64,000 nucleotides of DNA from Paramarasmius palmivorus (lineage: Eukaryota; Basidiomycota; Agaricomycetes; Agaricales; Marasmiaceae). This document shows positions 36,888 to 50,473 of the stretch, one piece after another. The notes below the pieces were generated by a model, which saw only the letters and a program-made list of their open reading frames with translations, did no database searches and had not been told where the DNA came from. The stretch lies in NCBI GenBank assembly GCA_037176845.1, contig JAYKXP010000031.1:248001-312000 (forward strand). The letters are read 5' to 3'. Position numbers and translations under genes: made by a program. Each line of letters begins with the position of its first letter. Within the stretch, counting starts at the first letter, position 1.

Positions 36888-39570
36888 CTAATACAAATCA
36901 TAGGGTGCGATCTCCATTCCATTTAATGTACACTCTTTGACCCTATACATCGCGTTTCTCCGAAAAAAAGAGAAGTCAGTAAAAGCTGGGACCAAAAAGA
37001 TGACGTGCACATACTCAATGTTACAAACGTCACCAGCTCCTGAATCTCCCCGAAAGTGTCCTTCTATCCATCCCAACGCCAACTCTTGGCGGAAGAGACC
37101 AACAAGCACTCTCGGGGTCCGAGGAACAGTAGATGATCCTGATTTACGATAATAATCCCGATTGTGTTTGCTCGAAGACCCAACGTTACGATTGGATGAC
37201 CTCCGCGCGCTACAATGATTGAAGAGGCGTATGTAGATCATCGAAGGAGCAATCAGCTAACGACTCCGCCATGGCTTCGGCAGCTACAGAAAGGAGTGGC
37301 TTACAGATGAATTGCGTACATAGCATCAGCTAGAGTGGTATATGAGTCAATTGCAGCGTAACGGGTAAGACAAGTATCACACCTTGATGTTAATCCCTAG
37401 CGATAAGCATGCGTCCTTGTTCTCGAATCGAAATCATTGTGCGTACCAAAACCGGCGACACGTATCTTATAGCTAATGTACCCGTTTCGATGCCAAGAGA
37501 TGGCCTTTAGATGCTGGTTGGGTGACGAGCAATATCTTGGGTCTGGAGCGTGAAAAGAATCGATACAGAGTAGGGATGTTGCGAGCCTACAACGTCCTCA
37601 CCGCTCGCTGGGAGATGCAACAATTTGACGCCTATCCTAGGGTATTTCATATCCCTTCTTGATATCATGTCGTATCTCCTAAACACCTCGAATGCATTAA
37701 CAAGTTTTCATTCTGCATGATACCGAAGCGTTCCTGTACACAATACTATACGTTACGTTGCAGGCGTCTTCTCAACGAATGACGACTTCATTCTGGATTC
37801 TGTAGTATCCTTGGAGGTGGGTATGATAACGATATCAGTGATCACGAATCACTTCGCCTCCCATATGCGCTCCACGACGCTGATCATAGGAAGAAGTCAG
37901 AACTACGGCTATACCGAATAAGGCATCACTTACATTGACAGCCCAAGCTCCGACTCGGCGCTTCGTACGCTCTTTCCTTGAGCATGAAACCCATTATTTG
38001 GACCAGGATATGTGTAAATGTATTGTCTTGAACGGGCCAACATCGAGATGATACTTCGAACTGCGCATATTGTCTAGTATGGCGATGTTCCGGTGTTGTA
38101 GGTATTCAGGCTTCGTGAAGTGATTTCTACGGTGTCAAAGGGACCGAATAGCTGGCGAGAGGTATGACCAAGGTATGACAGGGGTTGACAGACGCAGGGG
38201 CGTACGGGTCATGTACTTCGGTCCTGACTCTTCGATGGTTGGGCGGCCCTAAGATAAGAGAGGTTAGGTTAAAACGTGAGATTTGCCGTATAAACAGATA
38301 TGCGCACCACAACGGAAGTAGATGTTTGAACTTCTGATAGAGCCAGCCCAGTTATGACCTGCCTCCTGCTTCTGGCTCCTGCAGTCGGAACGATAACTCT
38401 TGCCAGAAATAAGTCAAGACCATCGCCGGTGTCGAAGGTTATCACCTAAACCCCTCGTATGATGACGACGTTGGTATAGGTAATGAACTACACCGTCCAA
38501 CGAACCGCGGTAGCTGTCGATTAAAGGTGAGCTTGAGGGAGCCTTACAGGACAAGAACGTACTCACCGATCGTGCAGGATGATATTCTTAATTTCCCATC
38601 TCCAGCCATAACCCAAGACAATTTATCGCCTTCTTTCAATTGAACGGTTTCCATGCACCACTGGTTTTCTGCCTATCAAGACAGGGGCTAATGGGTGTTG
38701 TGTATCGAATGCTGCAGCAGAGGGAGTGAGAGCTGTACTAGGGAGCTCGCACAAAAAGACGCGGAAGTTTCTGTTCGTCGAGGGAGAGGCATGCGTAGAA
38801 GCTTTAGGAGGAGCTAAACGTCGGTGTATGGGCGCAGGGACCAAGCACTTTATGAGTAGTGCGGACGCTGCATGCGGATGTTTGAATGGGCGGTAGGCAG
38901 GTGGAGTGGAAGGGAATGTTGAGATGGAGGGTTGTAAGGCGTCTTGTCTTGTACGCCGCTGAATCTCGACTACTCGAGGAAGGAAACAGACGAGGCCCTG
39001 AGGCCGAGAGAGCACGACCAACGTGGATTCGTGTACGAAGTAGACAAGATACAGGTGAGATGAGGTAACTACGGCCGAGACGGCTTTATATAGTCGAGGA
39101 CGTAGGTAAATAAGTGCAAGCAGATAAGTGATAAGAAAGGAAGATAAACCGAAAATGGGTGGGTGCCTTACAAGGGTTGTAGGCTGGAATAGCGCGGGTG
39201 ATATGGCGAGGTGGAGGCGAGTGTGTTCGTCGATGTCTCCGGAGTTTGGCGGCAGTGACGGAGCTCGTGTCAACTTGAATAGCAGCGAGGTACGTATATG
39301 GAGACGCTAGGAAATGAGAGTGTGAGTGAATGAGAAATTGAAGACCATAAAAGTCGACTTACCGTATAGCGGATCATCCTCCCAATTAATTTCGAGCCAT
39401 CCATGAAACTTGAAAGTCTGCAACTAGAAGTCTTTTGATCGCATGTTTCGGCTGGCGAGTCCTGTGAGGTGTAAGAGTTTGCGTGTGGGCTACATTCTCC
39501 AAGGTCGTCGTTGGTGAAGAGACTCCGCTTGTTTGTTCAAGTTGTTGCTAAATATGGCCAGTGGGGTTAG
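36888..39570 (-). pseudogene. Family Q-related gene, copy G
   Basis: The 5' end lies at the GTTAGGGTTCAA motif near 39565; the first conserved exon decodes to FKFHGWLEINWEDDPLYG before a GTAAGT at about 39362. Further on the minus strand, 38300-38127 reads PCHTLVIPLASYSVPLTP, equivalent to the variable exon of other copies. A 236-bp insertion (38937-39172) interrupts it and creates an artificial 216-residue open frame. It is paralogous to 4975-5720 and 57800-59340. Low confidence in any product. Confidence 0.4.
38937..39172. mobile_element. 236-bp insertion with 8-9 base direct flanking repeats (hAT-like MITE)
   Basis: Compared with copy 1 (about 5336-5345), block G carries an extra segment bounded by AGGGTTGTA at 38928-38936 and 39173-39181. 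Its ends show a short inverted match (AAGGC near the left, GCCTT near the right). An 8-9 base duplication suggests a hAT-type mobiliser, but the terminal repeat is short and weak. Confidence 0.6.
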
Positions 39571-41165
39571 GGTTCAATGCGAGCGCTTGTCAATTAACCC
39601 TGCTTCGGCTCTTTCGTCTCCTCCATCTCTTCGCTCCCTCGCGCATTCTCCTTTGGCTAACTATCCTGGGATACCTGGATGATCTCAAGCTCGAAGGACC
39701 AAGCAAATTTCGATTATCAAAACGAAATTTTCTCTTTCAGATGCAGTCCTCTCGGAGATCCAAAGCTAGAGACGTTATCCAGGCTACTGGCTGGAGGAGA
39801 AGAGCTGAAGTACATTCGTAGTCATGGAAGTGGAATTGAGACTCCATGGTGCGTTTTGGGCTACGATCTTCATACTATACTCGAAACCTGACCGCTTTCT
39901 TCTACAAGTAGATCCATTTTAGTCGGATACTCTGGAAACATATTCCTCAATTTTTTCGAAGTCGCTATCCTTACACTAATACTCGGGTATATACGCAATA
40001 ACACGAGTTCAATGTTCCAACCCGCGAGAACGACCTCCTCTGAGATCCTCTCTTATCCAAACCTGTCGCAATCAAATGCTCGGAAACCGAAAAAAATTAG
40101 CCAGCATTGTGCTAGTCATGATACCTACCCGAAGATAAGGACACAATGCCCGTTGCTGCCAACACCACGCGGATGCTCAGCAGCGTCTCAAAATTCTTCT
40201 CCCACATCGAAAGATCGGCGTGGTATCAACGTGCTTGCCAGGGCTCTAGAGACTGTTTTTCTATCTCCCAGACCCTTTGTTCATCCATTAGGAAGTAGAA
40301 GTTCTTGGAAGCATAGAGTGATATGAAGGAACTCTCAGAGTGTTCAAGGGGTCGGCGCAATCTAGTCGACATATATCGTTACAATAGAGTTTCGCGACGA
40401 TATTCTTAGCTATCCTACAGGTCCGTTTCCTTTGCTCTCTTCGTAAAAACATAGCAACAAGATATTCCGTGATAACACTGTTTATAGTGCATAGGTACTA
40501 CAGACGATGGAAGTCCTTGATGCTGGTACCGCTACGCTGAATCAACCTCCAGCCGTCGTGATTCCTGTAAACATTGACAGGGCATAGTCTCTCGCTCTAT
40601 ATCAAATACAAGGCCGCACAAAAAGGCTGTTCCGTCTTGGGCATTCTGGAATATTGGTAGGCAGTACCAACATGTTCTTGATGCTCATTGCAAGATACTG
40701 AACCAAGCCATCGTCATCCTCGTAAACGATTCTCACAGTACATTCTCAATTTTCCTCCTTCATCTACTTTCCTTGTCATTGAGACGGAGAGCTCGCGACC
40801 CCGTCTTCATCCATCGTTAGTCTCCCCATTACAGACTCGGAACCAGTAATATCTGGAAGTCGCCACGCTCGCTGTTCAAAGCGTTGTACACGATACAACG
40901 TTTCCGTTCCTTTTTCGATGGCTTTATTTTGTATCTCAGTTGTAAGTCAGAACTGTGTGTCGGGCTGGATATATCGCTCACCGTCTAGCCCTAAGACCGC
41001 TTTAGTATCAGCATTGATTGCTTTATTTACTATTCCATCTCAGGATTCGTACCTTCGTATTGCCTGAAGTTAACTCGTCGGTAGTGATGTCTGCGAATGG
41101 GATTGCGCTATCTAACGGTGAGCATTTTTGAATTTCTTTGCATTACTGCCAGGTTATCGACGATA
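39571..41165 (+). repeat. Duplicated host block P, copy 2
   Basis: Uninterrupted counterpart of the sites hit by the LTR element and the CACTA element. Plus-strand open stretches from ATG 39741 and around 40142-40420 carry stops relative to copy 1. The splice-like pair near 41100 (GTGAGC, then CAG before GTTATCGACGATACTAT) is conserved with 11140-11180. No intact gene. Confidence 0.5.
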
Positions 41166-44100
41166 CTATCCTTGCCCTTCTAATTCCATCTGGCGGAACA
41201 TTACCTTGGCCAGAACCGCAATTGTGACTTTTAACACTAGTTCACTTATGATCTCGTTATATACCGAGTCCGTGAGATGTAACCCTGCAGTTTCCCCGCT
41301 TTTTGAAATCAATCGCGAGTCTACACATCTCCGAAAGCCAAAGGAAAGCCATGCCTGTAAGAAAAAAGCATTCTCGGAAGCAATGACGAGTGTGCCGTCT
41401 GAATGCGAGAATATTGGGGGCTGAGTGTCGTTCTCCGGTTCATCGATAGCTAAGTAATCCGGAACGATAGGCACCAAGACTGCATGTCCTTCACGTTCAC
41501 AGTCCATCCACCACCCTTGCCATCGTACGTGTGGTACCGTAACTGGTATTGAGTCTGGGCGCGCAGGCAGTTTTGAGGGCGTTTGGTTGATATGAGGTTG
41601 AAGGCCGGCGGAAACAGCTCGGGGAAGAAGCTATTCGCATGCAATATTGCTTATCGCTGTGGTACTTGGAACACCAGCGTCGTCATTGCCAGTCCCCATT
41701 AGGGTATACGACTCGGAGTAAGAATGTGGAAAAACCAACGTGCAGACCGGATGCTCGCCGAAGTTGCACGATGAAAACACGTACCCGTTGACAAGGAACA
41801 TCAGCGCCGGAACGTTCGTTTATCGACATCTCTCCACACACCAGCTAATCGAGAACCAAATAAGGGCACTAAAAGGTAGCATTGGGTAGAATGAGACAAC
41901 GTTGGCAGCTATTCCAATCCTTCAACATCACGTTCTAAGTCTATCCACTCCTTTGAACTCTATCCCCCATTGACCCGATCTTCTCTTTTCTCTCAGCTTG
42001 CGCATGACCCCTAGCGTCTACGATGTAGAACTCCAAGCACGAACTTTGAAATGAGCTGCGAGAGAAGTTGACGGCTTCCATGCCGGCGGATGATGGAAAC
42101 ACGAGGCAAGCGCATGTTTGTTTCGAATGCGGATGCTGCGCCGAACCTTATATCCGAGTTGGTTTTTGCGGACTGGTTAGCGTGTTGCTGCTGCTGAGGT
42201 GTAAGCTCTACGCGGTATGTATATCGTTGAACGATGCGAGTCGGTAGGGAGTGGTGTGACGAATGGTAGGTGTGGCTGCGTAGTATCGGTAGGGATCTAA
42301 TGTTCTCTTCCTGAGCGGCACGATCCCTTCAACCACGATGAGCCATAGGTGTTGTTCCGGGGGGCCTAGTTATCGTGAGCTAGAGACAAAGTCACAAACA
42401 CATAAAAAGTACTCACCGCTCGCGTTAGCCACCTCTTCTTCGGCCAAAGGAAGTTTTCTGGCCTCATTTCCCCGTGCTCTCCCTTGACGCTCATCCGTTC
42501 AGGCTACGCGATGGAGAAGATAGCGCCACCACCCAGGCTGAATACTTGTATATCACGGTGCTTCGAAAGCGAGTAGAGAGAACGACGGTTCAGCGTTGGA
42601 TGTCGCAGGGAAATGGTGCACTATCAAAAGAAAGGTCAGACAGAGGTTGGAAAACAGTAGCATCGAGAGCGTACCATGTTGCAAAGATAGCACCTTGATA
42701 GCATCGCACCAGTCAAGTCACCCTGCAACCTAGAAAAACCAACATCAGCGAAGGCAGGTATCAAAAGAAAGGTTAACCAACGTACCTCTTCAATGGACGC
42801 CTGTCCCGGTTCACCAGTCATCGTTGATCATCGATAATTGCATAGGAAGAGAATACTCGAGGTGACAGATGTTCGATTACAAGTTCGTGGCTTTGGGCGA
42901 GCGAAAACCCAACGCGATCCGACCTATATCGATGTGAGATTTTAGTCCTGGCGCTGCGTTTGTATCATAGGAACCTTTCGTATCAACACTGAGTAAGAGG
43001 TCAGTACAATATCCCAACCAAAGAAGACAGGATTTACGTTGAACCAAATCATCAACTTTGCAACCTCTATATGCCCCCATGATCCCTACTCCCGCCGGCG
43101 AAGAACACGCAACATCATGACCGAATGTAACGGGCGGGTGTAATGATACCGAGAAAGCTCTGTCTGGGAGTTATCTCGGCTTCTCATGTTGGCTTGCAAG
43201 GTACAGGCCTGGTATTATGAACATCCGCGTGTTACAGCGCCGTTTCGGAAGGTGGTGTCTACGGCTCCAGAGGAGAGGTTCAAGAGGGAAGGTGCCGCGA
43301 GAGCCAATGGGTAGAAGGGCAAACAATAGAAAGTGGAGTGTTGGCTAGGTTGAAAAGGATCAGAACTCGAACTTTTCCACATAAACAGATAGACGCACCA
43401 CGATAGAAGAGATAGAAGCAGACTTTCACCTCTAATAGAGGCAGGCTCTCGAAGGAAGCGGAAGCGGCGGTACCCAGAGGTACAGAATGAGGAATCTGCT
43501 CCAGAGAATGTTGGACGTTATAGGATAAGTTACAATGTCAAAGGCTGGGTAGTAGCGTAGGCTGTAACCAGAAGTGAGCATTGAGATGGTGTTATGGAGT
43601 CAGAAAGCGCTTACCAGCCGTTCAGAGTAAAGCTCTTGGATCTATCCAAGTGTCCGCTCTCTTTTCCATCTCCCAAAGTCTTCGCTCGGCACGTCCCACA
43701 CCCCTAGCCTAACCGAACGGGATTTGTTGTCGCGTTGTGTATCTGGTATTATCCTAGACAGGTGAAGGAGGCGGGAGCCACACCCCAGAGCCCACAGAAG
43801 ATGATGTAGAAGATCCTTGTCGAGAGGGGTATGCGTAGAAGTGTAAAGAGTGGCCTTCTGTGGATGCGGGTGTGCGTAAGCGTGGATGCTGAGTGATGCG
43901 TCGAGGTAGGCATGGCTGATTGGTGCTGGGGAGGGCATGGAGCGGAAGGCGGGGTAAAGGGTTGTTGATACTGGGTTGGGATGAACCATTGGTGTGTGAT
44001 GGAGTATCGTCGATCATGTAGCGGTGAGTGGGGTTGACCAACAGCTAGGCCTTTCAGAGGGAAGGAGTGGGGTCTTTGGTAGCTCAGCGGCTGTATAGGG

Positions 44101-44395
44101 TTGCTAGAGGATGGTTCCCTAGCCATTGGAGGAAAGGTGAGTGAGATATTGAAGGAAGAAAAAGCGGAACTCACGAGGTAATCCATCTCGTTCCCGAAGA
44201 ATTTCCAACCACTTATTTGCCTTGAAATTCTCGGTATGCGTATTCTTCTCTCATATAATGCCACTCGTAGAGCCCTCGGGGTGTAAAACCCTTGCGGAAT
44301 ATCGATGTTGCCGAGGTCGTCGTTGGTGAAGAGTCCGAAAAGAGTCGATTTGTCATAGAGCAAGTTGGGGTTAGGGTCAAATTGAGCGCTATCAA
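41166..44395 (-). pseudogene. Family Q gene, copy D (decayed)
   Basis: Near-copy of A, displaced by about 29.9 kb. The longest open frame (44363-43749) reads through the first intron into PLSTRIFYIIFCGLWGVAPAS, matching the hydrophobic stretch of A, C and E. The 43150-43260 exon has TAA where copy C has a Tyr codon and the same +1 shift as copy A. The 3' part contains DEPENDTQPPIFSHSDGTLV (41166-41507). Function unknown. Confidence 0.45.
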
Positions 44396-46115
44396 TGATT
44401 AATTATTTCTTGCCCCATGACTACATCATCATTTCCTCTGCCTATTCATCCCTCTCTAGCTGTTCAGCGCGTCTTGAAGCTTGAAAGCCAAGGTAACGTC
44501 TAAATAACAACAATTCCCAATACTATAGCTTCTTGCGCTTTTCCCGGCTTGTTCCCGTCGCGCAAGCTGCTCCCGGAGATGGACGCTTTCTGGGCTAATA
44601 GACGGCATGGATATATACACATTGCAGCATTCGAAGGGTGTAAAGTGCGTTAGGGAATAATCTTTTCTCATGAGCCCCGCTGATTCCTTTCTCGATTCCA
44701 TAGCCTGATTTCGAATAGATACTCGGAAACCATGTCACCGTATCCCACTAATGTATTCGCAAAATCAAGACTATTCATGTTCTACTCGTCCTCGTGAATA
44801 TGGCCAAAGAGTCTATTCCCCGGTCCTCAAAGTCTTCGTTGAAACTTTTATCCCTGGTGAAAACCCAGCCCGCACTTTGATGTGTCCAATGTCCACTCAG
44901 TAAACGCCTTGCGACAACGTAGCACTGGAACACCACATTCGCTTTGCAGGAACCTTTCACTCGCTCAGACTGAATGATTCACTAGGCTTGGCTCTGAGAA
45001 GGTAAGTTTGGATATTCGCAGTTCGCTCGATGATTCTGCGTCGCGCTACTCGTACTCCAATAACGAGATACCGCTCGTGTCCTCTATAGCACACCGGGCG
45101 CTTCTCATAGTGCCCCCTGTTAGAAGGTACGTTCGCTGCGTTCTCGCGTTGGAAAAAGCGGAAATTTGAATCAATTTTAGGTGAGTTAGCGGCCACAGTA
45201 TCCTTACGAGCTAATCAGTACACTGATAGATGAGGTATGTTCTGCTAACTTGTTTCTCGGTAACTATGGGGCTAAAAGACCAAATTTCCGTGATACGTCG
45301 TTCGTCGTCTCGGACACAGTGAATCGGCTCAGTCAGAGTCAAAAGTGCCTTTATACGGGCCCCATTGTCATAGTATTGAGGACCGAAACGTTTGGGCGCC
45401 CTCTACGAGAATTTACCGAAGCCCAAAGTTTCGATTCCTACGGAAACTGTACCCCATGATGGCATTCTTCGTGAGTTCTATCATTTTCCTTGATGTAGGG
45501 CATATTAGCGTATCATATACCAAGGCGTGATACCCGCCGTGGTTCAACGCGCTGTGCCAATGTTAGACCCATGAGACCGCCACAAATATATTTAGACCGA
45601 CGTACTCGAGTACCCCGTATTTCCTCACGACATGCTTCCTTATCTATTCTAGGTTGAACGGAGATTAAGCGGCTTCTATGCTTCGGGTTTACTGCGTGAA
45701 TGGTGAGGCGACAATGAGGCCAATCTTGATAAGAGGTGAGCCATTCAAATTTTCATTGGCTACAAGTCTGATGATCATTGAATGCATGCGGTTTCTGCCT
45801 GAATCAGTGCGGTCAAATCATGGAACCTGTCATGATGAGAGCATCGCCCTTATGATGCATCAATGGCATCGCCTTGTGAAGGATCACACGTTTCTGTGGA
45901 GATTTCCAGCGGGACATGCGGAAACTGCATGTACCGGCTCTTCACAGTCAACTCGCATCCATTTCATTACGGGGAGTCCTCTGCCTTCTACTACTTACCG
46001 ACTCAAGTTGGCCAACCACCAGATATTCCGATGACCACCGTCGGTCTTCATGCTACTGGCAAGTGACCCGACCATTGCAAATACAAGCACAGTTTTCTGA
46101 ACAGATACTTTTCAG
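44396..46115. other. Divergent flank of copy D and NLR2 upstream region
   Basis: 44416 begins a plus-strand exon-like stretch MTTSSFPLPIHPSLAVQRV ending at GTAACG near 44491, like 54588-54664. 45640-45780 repeats at 55860-55990. The first exon or exons of NLR2 must lie upstream of 46116, probably in 45900-46060, but no model is convincing. Confidence 0.35.
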
Positions 46116-49100
46116 AGCTTGCAGTTCGAGGATTCCCGGCCAGTATGATGAAGAAGAAAGTTTTCATTCGTATTAGGTCACCTGGTGGAGTACAGAAGAC
46201 ACCTTTAGTTGCTCTCACAGAGACAGGAAGAGCTGCATGGAAAGACATTCATATGTAATGTTCTCGCTACTGGTTCCCTTCACAGAGGCTAATCGATTTT
46301 CAGAAATCTGAAAGAATCGCAAGCACTGATATTCGAGGTTTTTCGGTATCATAAAATTCGTCCGGATACGTTTCTGGCTGGCATTGAGATCCCGTTAGAT
46401 GAATGCAGTGCTGGACAAGGTGTGTACTTACGCTCCGTTCCCTGAGACGGAATAGTTACTCAGTGAGTACAGCCCTAGAGCGTAACATGAATTTTCATCA
46501 TGACAGTCTTCTGCAACAAGGGGCTCAGCTTTCCATTACTATGCAAACAGATGTCACTGCTGAGGGAAATGATACTGAACAAGGTGTGGTACGGCCCAGC
46601 CTTGAAACAAGGATTCGCGAAAGAAGAGCCAGGAATGACAAAGTGGAGAAGCTTGTAGAACCCACCAATGCAATACTTGAGGTCTTGGGTACCCTATCAG
46701 AGGTAGGCATTCCTGCTTCAGGGCATAAAGTAGTCATTGAATTGTTGTTCTTGATTAGGCAAATGATATTGCTCGAGCTGCTTTCATGGTTGTCTCCAGC
46801 ATATGGCAGGTATGTTCTCCCATTGGCATAGATTACTCCCTGAAGCTTAAACCTGGATGAAGGTCGTCAAGTCTCAGCACGAGAGGGACAAAGCAGTGGT
46901 AGCATTATATGATGTCATGATTGAAACATACGAAATAGCCATCAATAAAAAGGCTCTCAATCAAGATGGAGATTTCTCCGAGTTATTTGAAAGGATAGTC
47001 CGGCAATCTGAGGAGTGCTCTATATATCTCTCCAAGTATATGTTGCAAGGGCATCTCTGTAGGTCTATACTTTTTTGAACTGGGAAATATGATGCTGATT
47101 ATCACAAGATCAAGTTGTGGACTTTTGGGGCACTACTTCGAAGATTTCTGAGCTGAACGTAGCTTTCGAGCATCTACAAGAGCGATTCTTCAAGACTCAG
47201 GTTGAAGTGACAACTGTGGCAGTCCTAAGCATGCGAAGTACTGTGGAGTCTTTACGTGAGCTCTCACTGCATTTTTCTACCCATTATTGTGGTCTCATTG
47301 TCTGTTAGAGAGAAAGGAGACACTCCAGATCCTAAAGCCATCCAAGAACATTTTACGACCCAAATCACATTGCATGCCAGGCACCCGCCGAGCTTCAATT
47401 ACAAAGATACTCAATTGGGCCTTCCATGGGGACCAGTCTGTTCTGTGGATCTCAGGCATTGCAGGCTGTGGCAAGAGCTCTTTGATCGGCACTCTTCATA
47501 ACACTCTGTCAATGTTCGGCTTTAATAGTCGGCTAGCTGCTTTCATCCGTTTTGATCGAAGCGAATACAATGATGCTGGAGAGTTTATCAAAGCCCTTGC
47601 TTTTCTCCTTGCGAACTTTGATGAGCGATTTGGGAAGCGAATTGCAGATGTTGTAGAGCAGAGTCGTCAGATTGCTGAGACTACCGATCTCTCTGCACAA
47701 GTGCAAAAGCTTCTAATCAATCCTCTCAGGGGTCTGAGTGAGGAATTTGCCAAAGAGGGCCGGATTGTTGTCCTTGTTGACGGGATTGACGAATGTTCAC
47801 GGAAAGATCAAGCTGAGACAAGGTTTCGAGAACAATTGTTGGAGCTTTTCGCAAAAAACACATTTGGATTACTCTCATTCCTGCGCTTTGTCCTTGCCAG
47901 TCGCCCTGAGGAAGACATCATACGATTCTTGCAGCATTGTAGTCATATTCACCACTTTCCCCTCGACCACACCTCTCCCGAGACTACCAATGACATCCAT
48001 TATTTCCTCAACAAATCCTTTGAACGTTTATGCTTCATCAACCTGACAAATGCTCAAAAACAGACTGCTGTTGAGCGATTGGCAGAGCGCGCCAGTGGCC
48101 TGTTTGTTTGGGCTGCAACTGTTGTCACCTTCATTGGAGAGAACATGGAGCAACGCTTGAAGGTATTCGTAGAGCAGGAGCCACCAAAGAATGCATTACA
48201 TGCACTCACAGCTCTGTATGAGATTGCGCTCAAGTCTCTGGTGAGGGAAGGAGATGAGGATATCCAGCAGAACATCTACATGGCTTTAGGTCTTATCATG
48301 GCTACCTCTGCGCAATTTGAGCAATTCCCCATCCATGTTCTCCATGACCTACTTCAATATGTGGATCCTGACAAAGCTCCAGGCATACTCAGTGCCTTCA
48401 ACAAACTCCGTAGTCTTGTCATCAAGGAGAATGAGAAGTACCAACTTCTTCACAAATCATTTGATGATTTCTTGACCTCCAAGGATCGAGCTGGCCATTG
48501 GTATATTGATATGGAGAAGTATGAAGCAATTTTGTACGAAGCTATGATCACATGCACCATGAATCACCTCGATAAGGCCGACAAGGAACTCCCAGAGGCC
48601 CTCTCATCTGATCTATATAAATATGCAATATATGGGCTGCCCAATGGTGCAGAACAAGACTTATCCCTCTACCAGAGCCTTCAGCAAAAACTGGAAAGGT
48701 TTTTACTGGGATATGTGGTATGTTGGCTACGTTCTTTTGATTATGATCTCTCCAAGATGGGAGGTTGGTTAGTTCAGCAGGGTTTTGGTGATGAATGTCA
48801 TAAACAGGTAGCTTCCCTTACATTCAAGGAGACATTTTCTGACAATGTTTTCAGGCTGAGGAACTCCAGCATGACTCTGAATTCATGCAAAAAGCATGGC
48901 TTGGTGCATCCCGCCTTCAACACATCTACACAGATCCCTTAGTTGTCAAAGACTTTTTCAATATCATGCTATATGATGCTGCACTGGCCAGAAAGGTCAC
49001 CAAGACAAATGCTGATGACCAGCATGCACTGGAATGGGAGATAGACAATATCTACATGTCTGTCTTTGTTCAGATGGCTGGTGGATCAAATGTCTATGAG

Positions 49101-49205
49101 AAAATTGTTAAGGTACTGGACAAGGTGTGTAAAATTAGATATTGGGTATGGCATTTCTCACTTATTCCTCATGACAGAACCCTATTCCCCCAGTGGTATC
49201 ATTGA
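46116..49205 (+). CDS. NLR2: C2-like / helical bundle / NACHT STAND NTPase (first exon unresolved)
   Basis: Paralogue of NLR1 displaced by about 19.24 kb. Exons 46116-46254, 46304-46419, 46464-46702, 46759-46809, 46863-47058, 47115-47255, 47309-48807 and 48855-49205 keep one frame for about 910 residues. The C2-like part reads KLAVRGFPASMMKKK, then FEVFRYHKIRPDTFLAGIEIP. The linker exon is 80 residues against 245 in NLR1. The helical domain starts ANDIARAAFMVVSSIWQ; one small exon of NLR1 (its 27896-27949 intron and part of the flanking coding) has no counterpart. NACHT: Walker A GIAGCGKSS at 47455-47481, Walker B VVLVDGIDECS at 47767-47798. No C-terminal repeats. Whether it is expressed depends on the unresolved 5' exon. 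Confidence 0.82.
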
Positions 49206-49771
49206 GTGAAGAGATGGAGATGCCGATAAAGATTGTGAGTGGGGGGAGGATTAGGATGAAGACTGGATCTGTAATGGCAGGGAAAGAAGCATCTACAAAG
49301 GAGTTCATTGAATGGGGAGAGTACAAAGAGGATGAGTGGGTTCCAAAGGAGCCTCGGGATTGGGATTGGTAGTGAAATGGCGAAAGCATGCAATTTGATG
49401 AGTAAACCTTATCCTGTATATATGACATTCTGTGTAACAAAGCCGTGTACATGTGGTTTTGTCATCCTGGAATTGTACCATCTCCCTCACCCTCCATATC
49501 CTATGTAACCCCTTATCCCAACCCTCTCTTAAGCTGACCCAACGCTCCTCAACTTGTATAGTGAATAACTGACTATAAGAGCTGCCAGTAGGCAGAATGA
49601 CCCTGGAAAAGGACACATCAGACCTGTAGTCTGCCAAAAAGATTCTTTTCACTCACTAATATATGCCTTTGCGCCTCAGGTGATACTACCTCTCCTCGCC
49701 CCGTGAATGCCTGCAAGAAATGTTGAACACCCATGCTTAATGTCCCAACCTGGACAATATTGATGACTCGT
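49206..49771. other. NLR2 3' flank
   Basis: Similar to the NLR1 3' flank (29969-30565). No gene seen. Confidence 0.45.
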
Positions 49772-50473
49772 TCACTTGAGGTGTGCTTTTTCTGTATAGT
49801 TCTTCGAACGCAGCAGTGGATAAACCGAGCACGGGATAGCGATTGTCAAAGGAAGTATAAGCCCAGTGTTATCTGAGGGGAACATTGAGCAGAAGAGAAG
49901 GATAGTGCGGAGTGGGACTGTTGTTGGTAGAGCTGACAAGGTGTCGAGATTTGCAGAGAGCCTCGTGTAGGGAGGCATGGTACAATCCTGATGGGCTGTT
50001 CAGGAAGCTGAGGGCTGCAAAATCAAATGTTGCGGTCATAAGTAATTGACCTCCAGCACGATAGAGCTAATTTGCATACCGTTCCCTTGCGAATAGCCGC
50101 TAACCAATCATATAGCCCCAGAATATCCTGTGAGACCCTGTAATCCCAGTCCTCTCTGATTTCCTCCAACATTTCTGGTGATTGAGTGGTTGTGGGGCGA
50201 GTTCGGTAAGGAGAGATATCGATAAACCTATTTGGTGGAAGTTGAGAAGAGCGTGTTGAAACCTTGGTAGTCGGTAGTGTTGAGAATAAGACACTTGTAG
50301 AGGTGCGCCATGTCTTTTCCGACGTTGACCGAGGAGCTGTAAGTAGGGAATGAGAGATTGGATTGTTGAGTGAATGGTTTCGGTTCAACGTTACTGGCGT
50401 GAGCGCTTATGAAATTTTCATCGCACCATACCACGTGGCTATTCCTTTTCAACAACGTCCATCGTCGCTCCAC
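49772..50473 (-). pseudogene. Family X minus-strand gene remnant, copy 2
   Basis: Collinear with 30566-31276. Open pieces 50473-50228 and 49978-49772 share KCLILNTTDYQGFNTLFSTS and MPPYTRLSANL with copy 1 but are separated by stops. Unrecognised. Confidence 0.35.

Noticed and set aside
38623..39273. 216-residue minus-strand ORF
   Set aside because: Part of it is a 236-bp insertion absent from the paralogue, and the rest is spread over known splice-like sites of copy G; it is an artefact.
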